From DUQW01 sp050953825 (GTDB lineage Bacteria > Bacillota_I > Bacilli_A > Acholeplasmatales > Acholeplasmataceae), in contig JBMNNF010000010.1 in NCBI GenBank assembly GCA_050953825.1, positions 301,997 to 365,996 of the forward strand: a stretch of DNA of 64,000 nucleotides. Direction: 5' to 3'. The number at the start of each line of letters is the position of its first letter. Within the stretch, counting starts at the first letter, position 1. The notes beneath the pieces were generated by a model. That model had not been told where the DNA came from. It saw only the letters and a list, made by a program, of their open reading frames with translations, and did no database searches. Below are positions 49,959-59,796 of the stretch, piece by piece. Both the position numbers and the translations under genes were made by a program.

Positions 49959-51899
49959 TTACATTTCTTTATTAACTTCAAAGTCATCAGAGACTTCAAA
50001 GTCAACATTGGCTTCAATCCATTCTCGTCTTTGAGCGACATTATCACCCATTAAAGTGGTAATTTTTTGATCAGCTTCAGAAATGTCTTCTAAAGTTACT
50101 TGAATAATAGATCGCGTTTGTGGATTCATTGTTGTCTCCCAAAGTTGATCTGAATTCATTTCGCCTAACCCTTTGAATCGTTGAATGCGATAACTTGATA
50201 AATCTTCAACTTGATTTAATTCTTCATCAGTCCAAACATAAAATGATTCTTCATTTCGACCACGTTTTCTCATTAATCGATATAACGGTGGTAAGGCAAT
50301 ATATAATTTCCCGGCTTCAACTAGTGGTCTCATAAATCTTAAGAAAAATGTCATAAGTAACACTTGAATATGAGCACCATCAGTATCAGCGTCAGTCATA
50401 ATAATGATTTTGTCATAATTCATTTTCTTAAGGTCAAACGCACTACCAAAATCAGCACCGATTGCGTGAATTATGGTATTGATTTCTTCATTTTTTAAGG
50501 CTTGATCAGTGCTAGCTCTTTCGGTATTTAACACTTTACCTCGCAACGGTAAAATCGCTTGAAAGTGGCGGTTTCTTCCTTGTTTCGCTGAGCCACCAGC
50601 TGAGTCACCTTCGACTAAGAATAATTCTAAAACCGATTTATCTTTACTTTGAGCAGGAGTTAATTTACCTGATAAAGTTACTTCTTTTTTATTTTGTTTG
50701 CGGCCACTTCTAGCAGCATCACGAGCTTTTCTGGCGGCTTCTCTCGCTTTTTTAGCATTAATTGAACGAGTAATGATGTGGTTAGCAACGGTTAAGTTTT
50801 CTTCTAGGTAACTTAACATATTTTCAAATACTACCGATTCAACTGCAGTTCTAGCATCAGGTGTTCCTAACTTATTTTTAGTTTGTCCTTCAAATTCTAA
50901 TAAGTCTTCAGAGATTCTTAAACTAATAATCGCGGTAATTCCTTCTCTAATATCGACACCATCTAAATTTTCATCTTTTTCTTTTAATAAACTGTACTTT
51001 CTAGCATAATCATTAATCGCTCTAGTAAGGGCTGATTTAAATCCAATTTCATGGGTTCCACCGTCTTTCGTACGAACATTATTTACAAAAGAGATAATAA
51101 CTTCGCTATATGATTCTGAATATTGAAAAGCTACTTCCACGTTAATTGGAGTTTTATGTCCATTAACTTGATATTTTGAATTAATAATATGTACTTCATC
51201 AAAAGGTTTTCTTTGTTTATTTAAAAAAGTTACATATTCTTTAATGCCATCAAAATATTGGAATACTTCTTTTTGTTTATTTCTTTCATCATGTAAAGTT
51301 ATTTTTAATCCTTTAATTAAAAAAGCTGATTCTCTAACTCTTTCTTTAATGATGTCATAATTCATTAAAGTCGTTGAAAAGATTTTTGGATCTGGTTTAA
51401 ACCAAACGGTTGTTCCCGTTTTTTTAGTTTCACCGATTTGTTCTAAATCACCGATTTTAGAGCCACCATCAGAAAAGTTTTGACGGAAAATTTTTCCGTC
51501 TCTGTGGACCGTTACCACTAAAAATTGGCTCAGTGCGTTAACTACCGCACCACCAACTCCGTGAAGTCCTCCTGAGACTGAATAACCACTATCACTAAAC
51601 TTACCACCTGAGTGTAGGGTGGTAAAAATAACTTCAGTCGTTGGACGACCTGAAGTATGAGTTTTATAGGGCATACCGCGCCCTTCATCAATGATTTCAA
51701 TTGAGTTATCTTCTTTAATTGTAATTTGAATAGAATTACCGTATCCTGATAAAACTTCATCGATTGCGTTATCTAGTATTTCCCATACTAAATGATGAAG
51801 TCCGCGGCCATCAGTTGACCCAATATACATACCAGGACGTTTTCTTACAGCTTCTAATCCTTCAAGTATTTGAATACTTGATTCATCGTATCGTTGCAT
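49959..51899 (-). CDS. parE: DNA topoisomerase IV subunit B
   Basis: 646 residues starting MQRYDESSIQILEGL at 51899, with AGGTGG upstream; a longer frame has no support. ATPase motifs EILDNAIDE, GRGMP and SGGLHGVGG; the metal-binding region has VEGDSAGGSAKQGRNR and TDADTDGAHI, then ILPLRGKVLNTE and the C-terminal RFKGLGEM. Residue choices (HSGGKF, KQGRNRHFQ) are ParE-like. parE precedes parC with a 78-base gap. Confidence 0.94.
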   Translation of the reverse strand: MQRYDESSIQILEGLEAVRKRPGMYIGSTDGRGLHHLVWEILDNAIDEVLSGYGNSIQITIKEDNSIEIIDEGRGMPYKTHTSGRPTTEVIFTTLHSGGKFSDSGYSVSGGLHGVGGAVVNALSQFLVVTVHRDGKIFRQNFSDGGSKIGDLEQIGETKKTGTTVWFKPDPKIFSTTLMNYDIIKERVRESAFLIKGLKITLHDERNKQKEVFQYFDGIKEYVTFLNKQRKPFDEVHIINSKYQVNGHKTPINVEVAFQYSESYSEVIISFVNNVRTKDGGTHEIGFKSALTRAINDYARKYSLLKEKDENLDGVDIREGITAIISLRISEDLLEFEGQTKNKLGTPDARTAVESVVFENMLSYLEENLTVANHIITRSINAKKAREAARKARDAARSGRKQNKKEVTLSGKLTPAQSKDKSVLELFLVEGDSAGGSAKQGRNRHFQAILPLRGKVLNTERASTDQALKNEEINTIIHAIGADFGSAFDLKKMNYDKIIIMTDADTDGAHIQVLLMTFFLRFMRPLVEAGKLYIALPPLYRLMRKRGRNEESFYVWTDEELNQVEDLSSYRIQRFKGLGEMNSDQLWETTMNPQTRSIIQVTLEDISEADQKITTLMGDNVAQRREWIEANVDFEVSDDFEVNKEM

Positions 51900-51915
51900 A
51901 TAACCACCTAAAATA

Positions 51916-51965
51916 ATTATAACAAAAATATCTTCTTTCTCCAAATATTTAATGTATGATATAAT
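51916..51965. promoter_or_regulatory. divergent promoters of parE (-) and plsY (+)
   Basis: For parE the minus strand has TTGGAG (51939-51944), a 17-base spacer and TATAAT (51916-51921). For plsY a TATAAT lies at 51960-51965 on the + strand without a clear -35. The gap between the two start codons is only 88 bases, so the promoters must overlap. Confidence 0.55.
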
Positions 51966-51987
51966 TTTAATTAGCAAGGGGGTAATT

Positions 51988-52710
51988 ATGCAATATTTTT
52001 TAATCGTATTGTTATTGACAGTAAGTTATTTACTAGGTTCAATTCCATTTGGATTAGTCATTGGTAAGCTTGTCAAAAAAATTGATATTCGTGAACATGG
52101 CAGTAAAAATACAGGAGCTACTAACGCTGTTAGAGTTCTAGGATTTAAGCTTGGTGTTTTGTGCTTTTTTCTTGATGCCCTTAAAGGTGCGTTAATTATC
52201 ATAATTGTTAGATTATTAATTCATTTTAATGTCCCATTAGGTCATGATTTAGGGATAATTCACATCAATGAAAACATCAATATTAGTATCACTGCATTAT
52301 ATGGTTTAACCGCTGTATTAGGCCATGTCTTCCCAATTTTCTTAAAGTTTAAAGGTGGTAAGGCGGTAGCTACTTCAGTAGGTGCACTTCTCGCATTAGC
52401 CCCTATAATTGGACTTTTAGGAATCTTAGTATTTTACATCGTTTTAAAGATGTCAGGATATGCTTCACTAGGTTCATTAATGGGAGCTGCTACAGCACTG
52501 ACAACATTAATTATTTATGATTTATTTATGGGTAAGGCTGATTATGGAGTTCTCTATTTTGAGTATAGTAAATATAATTGGGCTAACTATTCAGTTGAGT
52601 TATTATCAGTATTTTTATATGTATTGATTATCTTTTTAAGACATCGGACAAACATTGATAAATTAAATAAAGGTACAGAATCAAAATTCGAATTTGAAGA
52701 TGAAGAATAA
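51988..52710 (+). CDS. plsY: glycerol-3-phosphate acyltransferase PlsY
   Basis: Membrane enzyme that moves the acyl group from acyl-phosphate to glycerol 3-phosphate, the first step of phospholipid synthesis. 240 residues from the ATG at 51988, with AAGGGGG eight bases upstream. Conserved motifs in order: GSIPFGLVIGK, HGSKNTGATN, and GHVFPIFLKFKGGKAVATS. Slightly longer than usual because of loops near 90 and 195. Divergent from parE, as in many Bacillota. Confidence 0.95.
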   Translation: MQYFLIVLLLTVSYLLGSIPFGLVIGKLVKKIDIREHGSKNTGATNAVRVLGFKLGVLCFFLDALKGALIIIIVRLLIHFNVPLGHDLGIIHINENINISITALYGLTAVLGHVFPIFLKFKGGKAVATSVGALLALAPIIGLLGILVFYIVLKMSGYASLGSLMGAATALTTLIIYDLFMGKADYGVLYFEYSKYNWANYSVELLSVFLYVLIIFLRHRTNIDKLNKGTESKFEFEDEE

Positions 52711-52711
52711 A

Positions 52712-52745
52712 AATGAGAGTGGGGGTTCTCCACTCTCGTTTTTTA
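52712..52745 (+). terminator. terminator of plsY
   Basis: GAGAGTGG (52715-52722) pairs with CCACTCTC (52730-52737), followed by GTTTTTTATT. Confidence 0.88.
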
Positions 52746-52803
52746 TTAAATAATCTTTTTCTTTATCATTTTAATATTGGCATCTTTTGGTTAAATTTTA
52801 TTT

Positions 52804-52841
52804 TTTTTAAAATAAATTACAATTTACTATTCAATAAAAAA
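52804..52841. repeat. dispersed extragenic repeat, copy 1
   Basis: About 38 bases centred on AATTTACTATTCAA. A second copy at 59792-59831 differs by two single-A insertions and a two-base change. Both copies sit directly next to a minus-strand terminator in gene-free DNA. Confidence 0.6.
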
Positions 52842-52873
52842 TCCAACATCAAGTTAAAAACTTTTGTTGGATC
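52836..52873 (-). terminator. terminator of the YneF-like gene
   Basis: ATCCAACA (52841-52848) pairs with TGTTGGAT (52865-52872); on the minus strand TTTTTTATTG follows. Confidence 0.8.
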
Positions 52874-52897
52874 AATTAATTATTATTGAGGGGGTGA

Positions 52898-53176
52898 TTA
52901 ATTTTTCACCTTTTTTTCTTTCTTTTTCTTCTTATCTTTTTTGGCCGGTTCTGTTTTAGCTTGATTCATTGATGCCATCACTTGTCTTACTTGACGTTCA
53001 GATGGAGTTCTTCCCATTTGTTGCATCATTACACGAATCATTTGTTCATTAACAGGTGGGTTCTTTTCTAAATATTTTTTAAAGAAAAGGCGAGCTAGAA
53101 AAAAACCAACAATTAAACCTACTAATAAAATTAGTATTGGAAAAACAATAACCATCCATAGTTTCATTGTAACCAT
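52898..53176 (-). CDS. small membrane protein, YneF/UPF0154 family
   Basis: 92 residues: one N-terminal transmembrane helix (about 6-28), then YLEKNPPVNEQMIRVMMQQM and GRTPSERQVRQVM, the conserved YneF block, and a Lys-rich tail that is longer than usual. GGAGG is ten bases before the chosen ATG. Function is unknown in the family. Confidence 0.88.
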   Translation of the reverse strand: MVTMKLWMVIVFPILILLVGLIVGFFLARLFFKKYLEKNPPVNEQMIRVMMQQMGRTPSERQVRQVMASMNQAKTEPAKKDKKKKKEKKVKN

Positions 53177-53230
53177 AATCTCTTACCTCCGTACAGTTTA
53201 ATTGTATCTAAAAACACTCATTTTTTCAAG

Positions 53231-53776
53231 TTATAAGGTATGGGATAAAACGATTATGCGTTTACTCCCATAAATTTTATCTTTTGAAACTTCTAAATTA
53301 GGATAATCTAAATTTATTTCAAGACCTTTATTTATTTCAATTACGATTTTTCCTCCATCTTTGAGTCTGTCAATAATTAAAGGAATTACTGTTTCATATG
53401 TCCCCTTAAAGTAAGGCGGATCAATGAAAATTAAATCAAAATAAATATTGTTATTTTTATAATAATTTAGAGCTTTTTGATAATCTAAAGTCAAAATATT
53501 AGCCTTTTCTAATTCTTTTAATGAATTTAAATTTTCTTTAATTAAGCTGGTGTTTTTATAGTTAATATCATTAAAATAGACATATTGTGCGCCCCTTGAT
53601 AAAGCTTCTAAACCATATGAACCACTGCCAGCAAATAAATCTAATACGATTAAATTAGTAACATTAATGAGCATATTAAAAACGCCTTCTCTAACGATGT
53701 TAGATGTCGGTCTAGTTGTTGCTGATTTGACATATTTAATAATTCGTGAACGGTGTTTTCCTGAAATAATTTTCAT
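53231..53776 (-). CDS. rsmD: 16S rRNA (guanine966-N2)-methyltransferase RsmD
   Basis: 181 residues starting MKIISGKHRSR at 53776; the longer frame would overlap the upstream gene. SAM-binding motif LDLFAGSGSYGLEALSRGA and catalytic FIDPPY are clear, and TRPTSNIVREGVFN is the family's RNA-contact stretch. The start has no good ribosome binding site and lies 13 bases after a terminator-like hairpin, so translation may depend on read-through coupling. Confidence 0.94.
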   Translation of the reverse strand: MKIISGKHRSRIIKYVKSATTRPTSNIVREGVFNMLINVTNLIVLDLFAGSGSYGLEALSRGAQYVYFNDINYKNTSLIKENLNSLKELEKANILTLDYQKALNYYKNNNIYFDLIFIDPPYFKGTYETVIPLIIDRLKDGGKIVIEINKGLEINLDYPNLEVSKDKIYGSKRIIVLSHTL

Positions 53777-53779
53777 AAT

Positions 53780-53806
53780 TAAAAATAAAAGGGGACTATT
53801 CCCCTT
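53780..53806 (-). terminator. hairpin at the end of the zinc-ribbon gene
   Basis: AAGGGGA (53789-53795) pairs with TCCCCTT (53800-53806); the stop codon is in the loop, and TTTTATTTTT follows on the minus strand. It comes just before the rsmD start, so it probably only lowers rsmD expression. Confidence 0.6.
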
Positions 53807-54401
53807 GATTATTTCCTTCTTCAATAGTTTCACTTGGTTTAGCAGGTTTTTTAGGGAAGATGTTTTGTGGCTTAGCTGCAATCAAAAATAACCACGTATG
53901 AATAGCTTGTAAACCATACATATAAAATATTTGATCAAAAAAGTCATTTGCTGGAAAGCCAACTGCGGCACGCCAAATCGTTAAAACTAAAGTAAAAAAT
54001 ACAATATTGGCATGAATAATAAATCCGATGAATGGAAATTTATTAGAAATCTTTTCGAATGTTGCAATTTTACTACGAAAGATGTATAGCATTTGAAAAA
54101 CAGCTAAACCAATAATACCGATGATCATTGGTAGTCCCAAAATTAAACCACTGATACCTAATGCTTTAGGAGTAGGGTTATCAATACCGGCCCATCTTCC
54201 ATAATCAATTAAATTATTCAATATCATATAGAAAAGTAAATATAAAGCAATTAAGCCAACAAAGAAGATTTGTGTTGTTTCATTAAAAAACTTTTCTTTT
54301 TTTCCTTTTTCCTTAATTTCTTCATAATCAATTTTAGCGCCACATACAGCACATTCATGGGCGCCTTCATTTACAACATTTCCGCAAACATTACATTTCA
54401 T
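53796..54401 (-). CDS. zinc-ribbon membrane protein, unknown function
   Basis: 201 residues. The N terminus is a zinc ribbon (Cys3, Cys6, Cys17, Cys20); after a charged linker come four hydrophobic segments (about 42-65, 80-108, 125-145, 155-180). Such ribbon-plus-membrane proteins are common and unassigned. AAGGAGA precedes ATG. Directly upstream on the same strand is a structured RNA candidate. Confidence 0.78.
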   Translation of the reverse strand: MKCNVCGNVVNEGAHECAVCGAKIDYEEIKEKGKKEKFFNETTQIFFVGLIALYLLFYMILNNLIDYGRWAGIDNPTPKALGISGLILGLPMIIGIIGLAVFQMLYIFRSKIATFEKISNKFPFIGFIIHANIVFFTLVLTIWRAAVGFPANDFFDQIFYMYGLQAIHTWLFLIAAKPQNIFPKKPAKPSETIEEGNNQGE

Positions 54402-54452
54402 TTTTTTATTTCTCCTTAATATATATAAATTTTATAAATTTAATTTATATAA

Positions 54453-54602
54453 TAAAAATCTAGAGGCGTGTTGAACGTGTTCGTTCAAGGTAGGATCCTT
54501 TAACCAAATTGATATATTGGGAATCTAAATTAATGGATTACACGCCTATATCTTGGAAAGTTCCAAAAAATTATGGTTTGGGTTCGACGAGGGCCTCTAG
54601 AC
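54453..54602 (-). ncRNA. candidate structured small RNA of about 150 nt, class unknown
   Basis: A strong promoter predicts a 5' end near 54602, where the strand TCTAGAGGC begins; it pairs perfectly with GCCTCTAGA at the 3' side (54593-54601 with 54459-54467), immediately followed by TTTTT. Inside are hairpins TTGAACG/CGTTCAA (54471-54477, 54482-54488), CCAAA/TTTGG and TTGGA/TCCAA. AGGCGTGT (minus-strand reading of 54540-54547) can pair with ACACGCCT (54464-54471), competing with the closing stem over four bases. It is not an SRP RNA, tmRNA or T-box that I can recognise; 6S-like RNA or a leader of the next gene are alternatives. Confidence 0.6.
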
Positions 54603-54608
54603 ACCTGT

Positions 54609-54637
54609 AATATAACACTTTTGATTGGAATAATCAA
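54609..54637 (-). promoter_or_regulatory. promoter of the small RNA candidate
   Basis: TTGATT (54632-54637), a 17-base spacer and TATATT (54609-54614) on the minus strand, downstream of galU. Confidence 0.75.
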
Positions 54638-54657
54638 GATTCTATCGCAATTTTGAT

Positions 54658-55521
54658 TTATGAATTATCCTTTATAATTTCTTTCATCTTATCTTTTAAA
54701 TCATCGCGTCTTAATGAGTATTCAACAATCGCTTTTAAATATCCTTCTTTTGAACCAATATCATATCTTTTAGCATCAAGATCAAATGAATATAGTTTGG
54801 TGTCAACTTTACTTCTTAAAATTGCGTCAGTTAGCTGAATTTCTCCGCCTTTACCTTTACTTTGAGTTTCAAGATATTTAAAAATTATTGGTTTTAAAAT
54901 ATATCTGCCACTAGCAGCACTTCTTGAAGTGACCTCATGAGGTTGTGGTTTCTCGACGAAATCATCAAGTTCATAGACTGGTCCCTTTTGATTAGGTAAG
55001 GTTTTGCAAATGCCGTATTTTACAGTATCTTCATCGGGGACTGTCATTGTTCCAATAATATGGCCATCGTATGTTTTAAAGGCGTCTATGAGTTGTTTGA
55101 TGGCAGGCTTGGTATCACTATAAAACAAATCATCACCTAATAATACCGCAAAAGATTCGTTTTTTACGAACTCTTTAGCATGTAAGATTGCATGTCCTAA
55201 ACCTAATTGTTCTTTTTGGATGACATAATCTATTTTGATATTTTTAAACTCATTAATTAATTTAATTGCCTCATAATTTTTCTTGTTGTTTAAAAACTCT
55301 TCTAAAACATTATTAGTTTTGAAATAGTCAATAACTTCAGTTTTATGAGGGCTAATAATTAATAATATTTCTTCTATTCCAGCTTCAATCGCTTCTTTTA
55401 CAATATATTCAATCGCTGGCCGATCAATAATTGGTAATAATTCTTTGGAAATAACTTTAGTAATTGGTAAAAAACGGGTGCCAAATCCAGCAGCTGGAAT
55501 CACGGCTTTCTTAACCTTCAA
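54658..55521 (-). CDS. galU: UTP-glucose-1-phosphate uridylyltransferase
   Basis: Makes UDP-glucose for glycolipid or capsule synthesis. About 287 residues; the nucleotide motif PAAGFGTRFLP is near the N terminus, with KELLPI, LGDDLFY and FVEKPQP in order. The likely start is the TTG at 55521 with GAGAGGTG seven bases upstream; the longer ATG frame runs through a decayed upstream gene. That upstream pseudogene's stop lies inside galU, so both were once coupled. Confidence 0.92.
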   Translation of the reverse strand: MKVKKAVIPAAGFGTRFLPITKVISKELLPIIDRPAIEYIVKEAIEAGIEEILLIISPHKTEVIDYFKTNNVLEEFLNNKKNYEAIKLINEFKNIKIDYVIQKEQLGLGHAILHAKEFVKNESFAVLLGDDLFYSDTKPAIKQLIDAFKTYDGHIIGTMTVPDEDTVKYGICKTLPNQKGPVYELDDFVEKPQPHEVTSRSAASGRYILKPIIFKYLETQSKGKGGEIQLTDAILRSKVDTKLYSFDLDAKRYDIGSKEGYLKAIVEYSLRRDDLKDKMKEIIKDNS

Positions 55522-56971
55522 TTTCTTCACCTCTCGTGGCTGCGGTAATTCTAACGTAATGGCCGTCATTAATTAACGCATTTAATAATATCTCTCGTAC
55601 TTTTAAGTCGATTAGATAATCGACATTAGCAATTTCAAACTCAACTTTCACAGTAATCACATTTTCTCTAAGTGATATTAAATCGACATTATAGTGTTCA
55701 ACAAATCCTCTTAAGTCTTGTGGATTATTAAATAGAAAAACATCCTAATAATTAATGGGATTTCAATGTCTAAATTTTTAATTAGTTTTCCAAATGAAAG
55801 GGCTCTAGCGACAATATAGTCATCGGTTTTGAAAAAGTGTTTTCAAAAATTTCGTGACTTGGATCGGAAGTGATTGTTGTCGCAACATTAGTTTTATATT
55901 TCTTTTCTAAATATTTTGTAAATTTTTCAGGAGATTTTTGATGATTTTTATGAAACTGAGTATAAATTACGACTCCTTTTCTGTATCAATATAAGCCGTG
56001 ATAAAAAATAACTTAAAATTGGCATATGCTAAAACATCATTAAGTCTATCGTGGAATTGATCAATATCAATATTTAATTCATAGATTCCGACGGTTGTAA
56101 AGTACTCATTAAACATATATGGCTCATATAACAAATTAGCGTATACAAAATGGTTATTATTAGTATCTAAATAATTACTAGAGTGATAAGTAACTCGTCT
56201 CATATATTGATAAAAAGCGTGAAATAATAGGACCAAAGCGACAGCTCCGGAAATTGAAGCGATGATTACCTTCCAAAATAAACTTAAATTAGTCATAAAA
56301 GCAATAATGGAGTTGGTAAAAGATCATTGGAATGATATTATGTTTTAATGAACTAAAGCCTTTTTTATTAATAACTAAAGCGGCGAAAAATATCGCTACG
56401 ACGATATAAAAAACTAAAATAGATTCAATCTTAGCTGTTGTAATTCTCTAGCCATGGCATTTAATTCTAACAAAGTTAAAAGATGCCAATTCCCGCTAAG
56501 ATAAAGGTAGTTATGTTAACAAAGTAATAATATTTATTATTCTTATAAAATTTACGTGTTTGTGGTAAATGATAATATTCTTTCATTTTCGCACGATAGT
56601 CAAAAATTGGGAAATAACTTCTTTTAACTAACATTTGAAATTCAATTGGATCAGGGCTATCAAGCGCTTTCGCTATTTTATTTCAAAATATGCGAGTGGA
56701 TTTAAGAGTAAAATAAATGTTCCAATAATGATAAAAGCGAATTTATAGTCGCTAAAAAGTACATTAATAAAAATAGTCCAATCCCATATATTATATAGAC
56801 AAATAATTTAGATAAGCCACCAATGAAGTAGATAACGATATAAAATGTTGAGATAAAAAATGCCAATAAAAAAACGGCGCTTAAATTTCCAGGTAACGCT
56901 ATGGGCAAGATTAAAAATGTTAGTGACAAGACAATAAAAATAATTGATGCAATATAAAATCTTTTCTTCAT
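55511..56971 (-). pseudogene. multiply frameshifted membrane protein gene
   Basis: Starting MKKRFYIASIIF at 56971, the coding sequence can be followed for about 480 codons only by changing frame at least six times (near 56760, 56680, 56460, 56310, 55975, 55830 and 55745). Pieces in order: an N-terminal membrane part, a cytosolic stretch with SPDPIEFQMLVKRSYFPIFD, more helices, a segment with FVYANLLYEPYMF, and a C-terminal domain ending VRITAATRGEEIEG. A -10-like TATAAT lies only about seven bases before the ATG. I do not recognise the family. Either real decay or clustered sequence error. Confidence 0.75.
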
Positions 56972-57017
56972 ACTTTTATTATACCACCCTTGAGCGATAA
57001 TATTTTATTTATTATCA

Positions 57018-57056
57018 AATAAAAAGAGAGCAACTGATAAAAAGTTGCCCTCTTAA
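57018..57056 (-). terminator. terminator of the surface lipoprotein gene
   Basis: AAGAGAGCAACT (57024-57035) pairs with AGTTGCCCTCTT (57043-57054) with G-T pairs; TTTTTATTTG follows on the minus strand. Confidence 0.8.
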
Positions 57057-57068
57057 TCTTAATTTAAA

Positions 57069-59577
57069 TCAAAAATACCATCCTGTAGCTCCGTTGCTAA
57101 AACGGATATAACCGCCTCGATACCAATTATAACCATATTGGCCTGTTGACCAATTAGGCTTTGGTGGGTCATCGCTTGAAGCATCGGTATGAACACAGTA
57201 GTGTGAACCAGTTATTGATCCACCCGCTCCATATTCTGCATCAAAAACAAAAGCTTCACATTCAATTGTCTCAACGGTTTTTGGGACAAAAACAGTAACT
57301 ACCTTGCAGAAAGGTTTTGGATTGTTTCGATCGATTAAATCGTGTGGTAATTCATTACATAAATAGAAGGCAATCCTTTCAATATATTTTACACTTGCCG
57401 GAATCGTTACTTGTTTAATATCAATTTTATAAAAAGCACATGAAGCAATTCTTACAACACCATCTGGAATTGTTGAATTTTTACAAGCTACAATTAAAGT
57501 GTTGGTTTCGGTTGTGATAATTGAATTACAAGCATTTCTTGAATCATAAACTGTATTGTCGGCGTCAACAGAAATACTAGCGATGTTTTTGCAATCTTCA
57601 AATGGGAGTTCACCAATTTTAGTAACACCATTTGGTATTACCACTTTAGTTATTCCTTGACAATTACTAAATGCAGATTTACCAATTTCTAATAGTGTTG
57701 ACGGTAGATCAAAATTTATTAATTTAACACAATCTTTAAAGGCCCGATTACCAATCCATTTAAGCCCTTCATTGAAAACAACTAAACCTAAATTACTGCA
57801 ACCATCAAAAGCGTGATTATAGATAGTTTCAACGGAACTTGGTATTTCAACTGTTGACAAACTAGTACATTCAGTAAATGCACTACCACCAATATATTTT
57901 AAATTTCCATTTAGGGCAAAATAAAGTGATTTTAATTCACTACAACCAGAAAATGCTGCCGTTTGGATTTTTTCAAGAGAGTCTGGAAAATTAATCCCTT
58001 CTAATTTATTACAATTTTCAAATGCACACCTATCAATTATTTCAAGGCCTTCTGATAATAAAACAGTTTTCAAGTTAGTACATCCGCTGAATGCGTTCGC
58101 TCCAATTTCTACAACTGGTACATCTATATCAATTAATGATAAAGCGGTACACCCTTCGAAAGTTTCATCTTCAATATGAGTAATTTTAGGCCCAAATTTA
58201 AAATCTTCTAATGCCTTACAATCTTTAAAGGCTTTAGAATCAATCCAAAGAAGTCCATCGGAAATAGTTACTTTTTTCAATTTTTGAGAACCCTCAAAAG
58301 CCTTATAACCAATTTCATTGATCCTTTGTCCATTGTACCAAAGCGGAATCACTACTTCGACGCCGGTATCTTTTAATTTGTAATTAACTATTTTTAAGCC
58401 ACCATATCTCCAAGATTCCTCAAATTCAAATTCTTTACTCGGATCTAAAAAACAATCATAGGTCGCATCATATGTAACATCTACATTTTTAACTACATCA
58501 ATTGCTGGCGCCCAATCTTTAAACGTATATGAATATTTTAAGTCGTTTGGTCTGGTTGGATTAGGACCAATATATTCAGGAGTTTCTCCTTAAAAACATC
58601 CTCTTCTTTGAGAACAACTCCTTCATTTGTCCAAGTAATTTTATGGACTTCGCGGAACTCGGCAATAAATGTAGTATTTTTCAAAATTTTAGTAGTATTT
58701 GGATTTAGACTCCAACCGTAAAATTTCTTTCTCACACCTGTTACCGTATCATCAGGAAAAGTTGGTTCTGCTCCGTTATAAACTGCGTAATCACCAGCGT
58801 TAATAGTTTCAGTATAAATTACACCATCAAGTGGGTGTTCCCACGTCACGGTGTAAGTCTTTCTTATTGCGGTAAATTGAGCGGTATAAGTCCTTATATA
58901 ATTTGCTGGTCCTGGCTTTGGAGACCAACCAGTAAACATATAATCATAGTAATCATCTGATTCTTTAGTTGGAGCTGGTCCTGAATAAACTGGTATTTGT
59001 GTTGCGTATACCGCGCTGGTTGCTAGTGTTGTTCCATCCCAATTTTTCCAAGTAATTTCATATGTGTCAGCTGATGCACCATATTGAGCGGTATAGATTT
59101 GATCACAATTAGCTTCAGTTACTTCTGGATCCCAACCTATAAAGTTAAAACCTTCTCTTGATGGTCTTGTTCCATCATATGTTGGGATTGTTCCTCTTGG
59201 AACTTCTGAATCTACCTCTAAAACTGTTCCGTCATGATCAACCCAAGTAATGATATATTTTCTTTCTGACTCAGGAACAACTACTACTTTAATTTTTGCC
59301 TCTAGTTCACCACTTTTAACAGTGATATAGGTTGTTCCTTCAGAAACGCCAATCACCTTACCATCTTCAACAGTGGCCACACTAGGATCTTCTGATTCCC
59401 AAACTAGATCTCCAAGAAATTGGTTAATACTCCTACTTGTATTTCTTCACCCAATGTAACGGTTACTTCACTTTTATCTAAAGAAATATCCGAATTTTCT
59501 TCGCACCCATATAAAAACATCAAGACAGATAAGAAAAGAACTAATAGGGCACCTAAATTTCTAAATGTTTTTTTCAT
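57069..59577 (-). pseudogene. BspA-like leucine-rich surface lipoprotein, two frameshifts
   Basis: One gene of about 830 codons broken at two points. From the ATG at 59577 (strong site GTAGGAGG): lipobox FLYGC (Cys25), a BIG2-like domain (end GVSEGTTYITV), three Listeria-Bacteroides/MucBP-like repeats (GWDPEVTEANCDQIYTAQYG, and copies), then about nine LRR_5 repeats with the pattern AFxxCxxL, and a C-terminal aromatic tail ending SNGATGWYF. The first break is near 59415-59432, the second near 58591-58597 in TAAAAAC. Frames continue perfectly after each. Such proteins act in adhesion. Two 15-base direct repeats lie upstream. Confidence 0.85.
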
Positions 59578-59698
59578 GAAACCTCCTACTAAAAATAGAC
59601 TAAATAAACTTAATATCCAATGTAACAATTTTAATTGTTCTCCCGTATTTGATTTCATTATATTTTTTATTTTTTGATTATCAAACCTAAATGCGTAA

Positions 59699-59733
59699 TC
59701 GGTTAATTTTTGGTTTATTCGGTCATTTTTTGG
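59699..59733. repeat. 15-base direct repeats upstream of the surface lipoprotein gene
   Basis: TCGGTTAATTTTTGG (59699-59713) and TCGGTCATTTTTTGG (59719-59733), 13 of 15 identical, with a period of exactly 20 bases (two helical turns). They lie 120-155 bases before the start codon and could be a binding site for a regulator. Confidence 0.5.
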
Positions 59734-59772
59734 CGTATTTGGCTAACTAAAAGTGGAATAAATTCTACTTGG

Positions 59773-59796
59773 GGCGATTTCTTAAATCGCCTTTTT
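59773..59796 (+). terminator. orphan + strand hairpin with T-run
   Basis: GGCGATTT (59773-59780) pairs with AAATCGCC (59784-59791), followed by TTTTT. No + strand gene ends here; it could stop antisense transcription or be a relic. It runs directly into repeat copy 2. Confidence 0.5.

Noticed and set aside
47295..51899. gyrA/gyrB
   Set aside because: The A subunit lacks the GyrA box and has GNNGS near the active site; the B subunit has ParE-type residues. Topoisomerase IV fits better.
54459..54601. tRNA, tmRNA or SRP RNA in the galU downstream region
   Set aside because: GGTTCGA appears on the + strand but cannot form a T-arm, there is no acceptor/CCA end, and no GGAAGCAG-type SRP loop.
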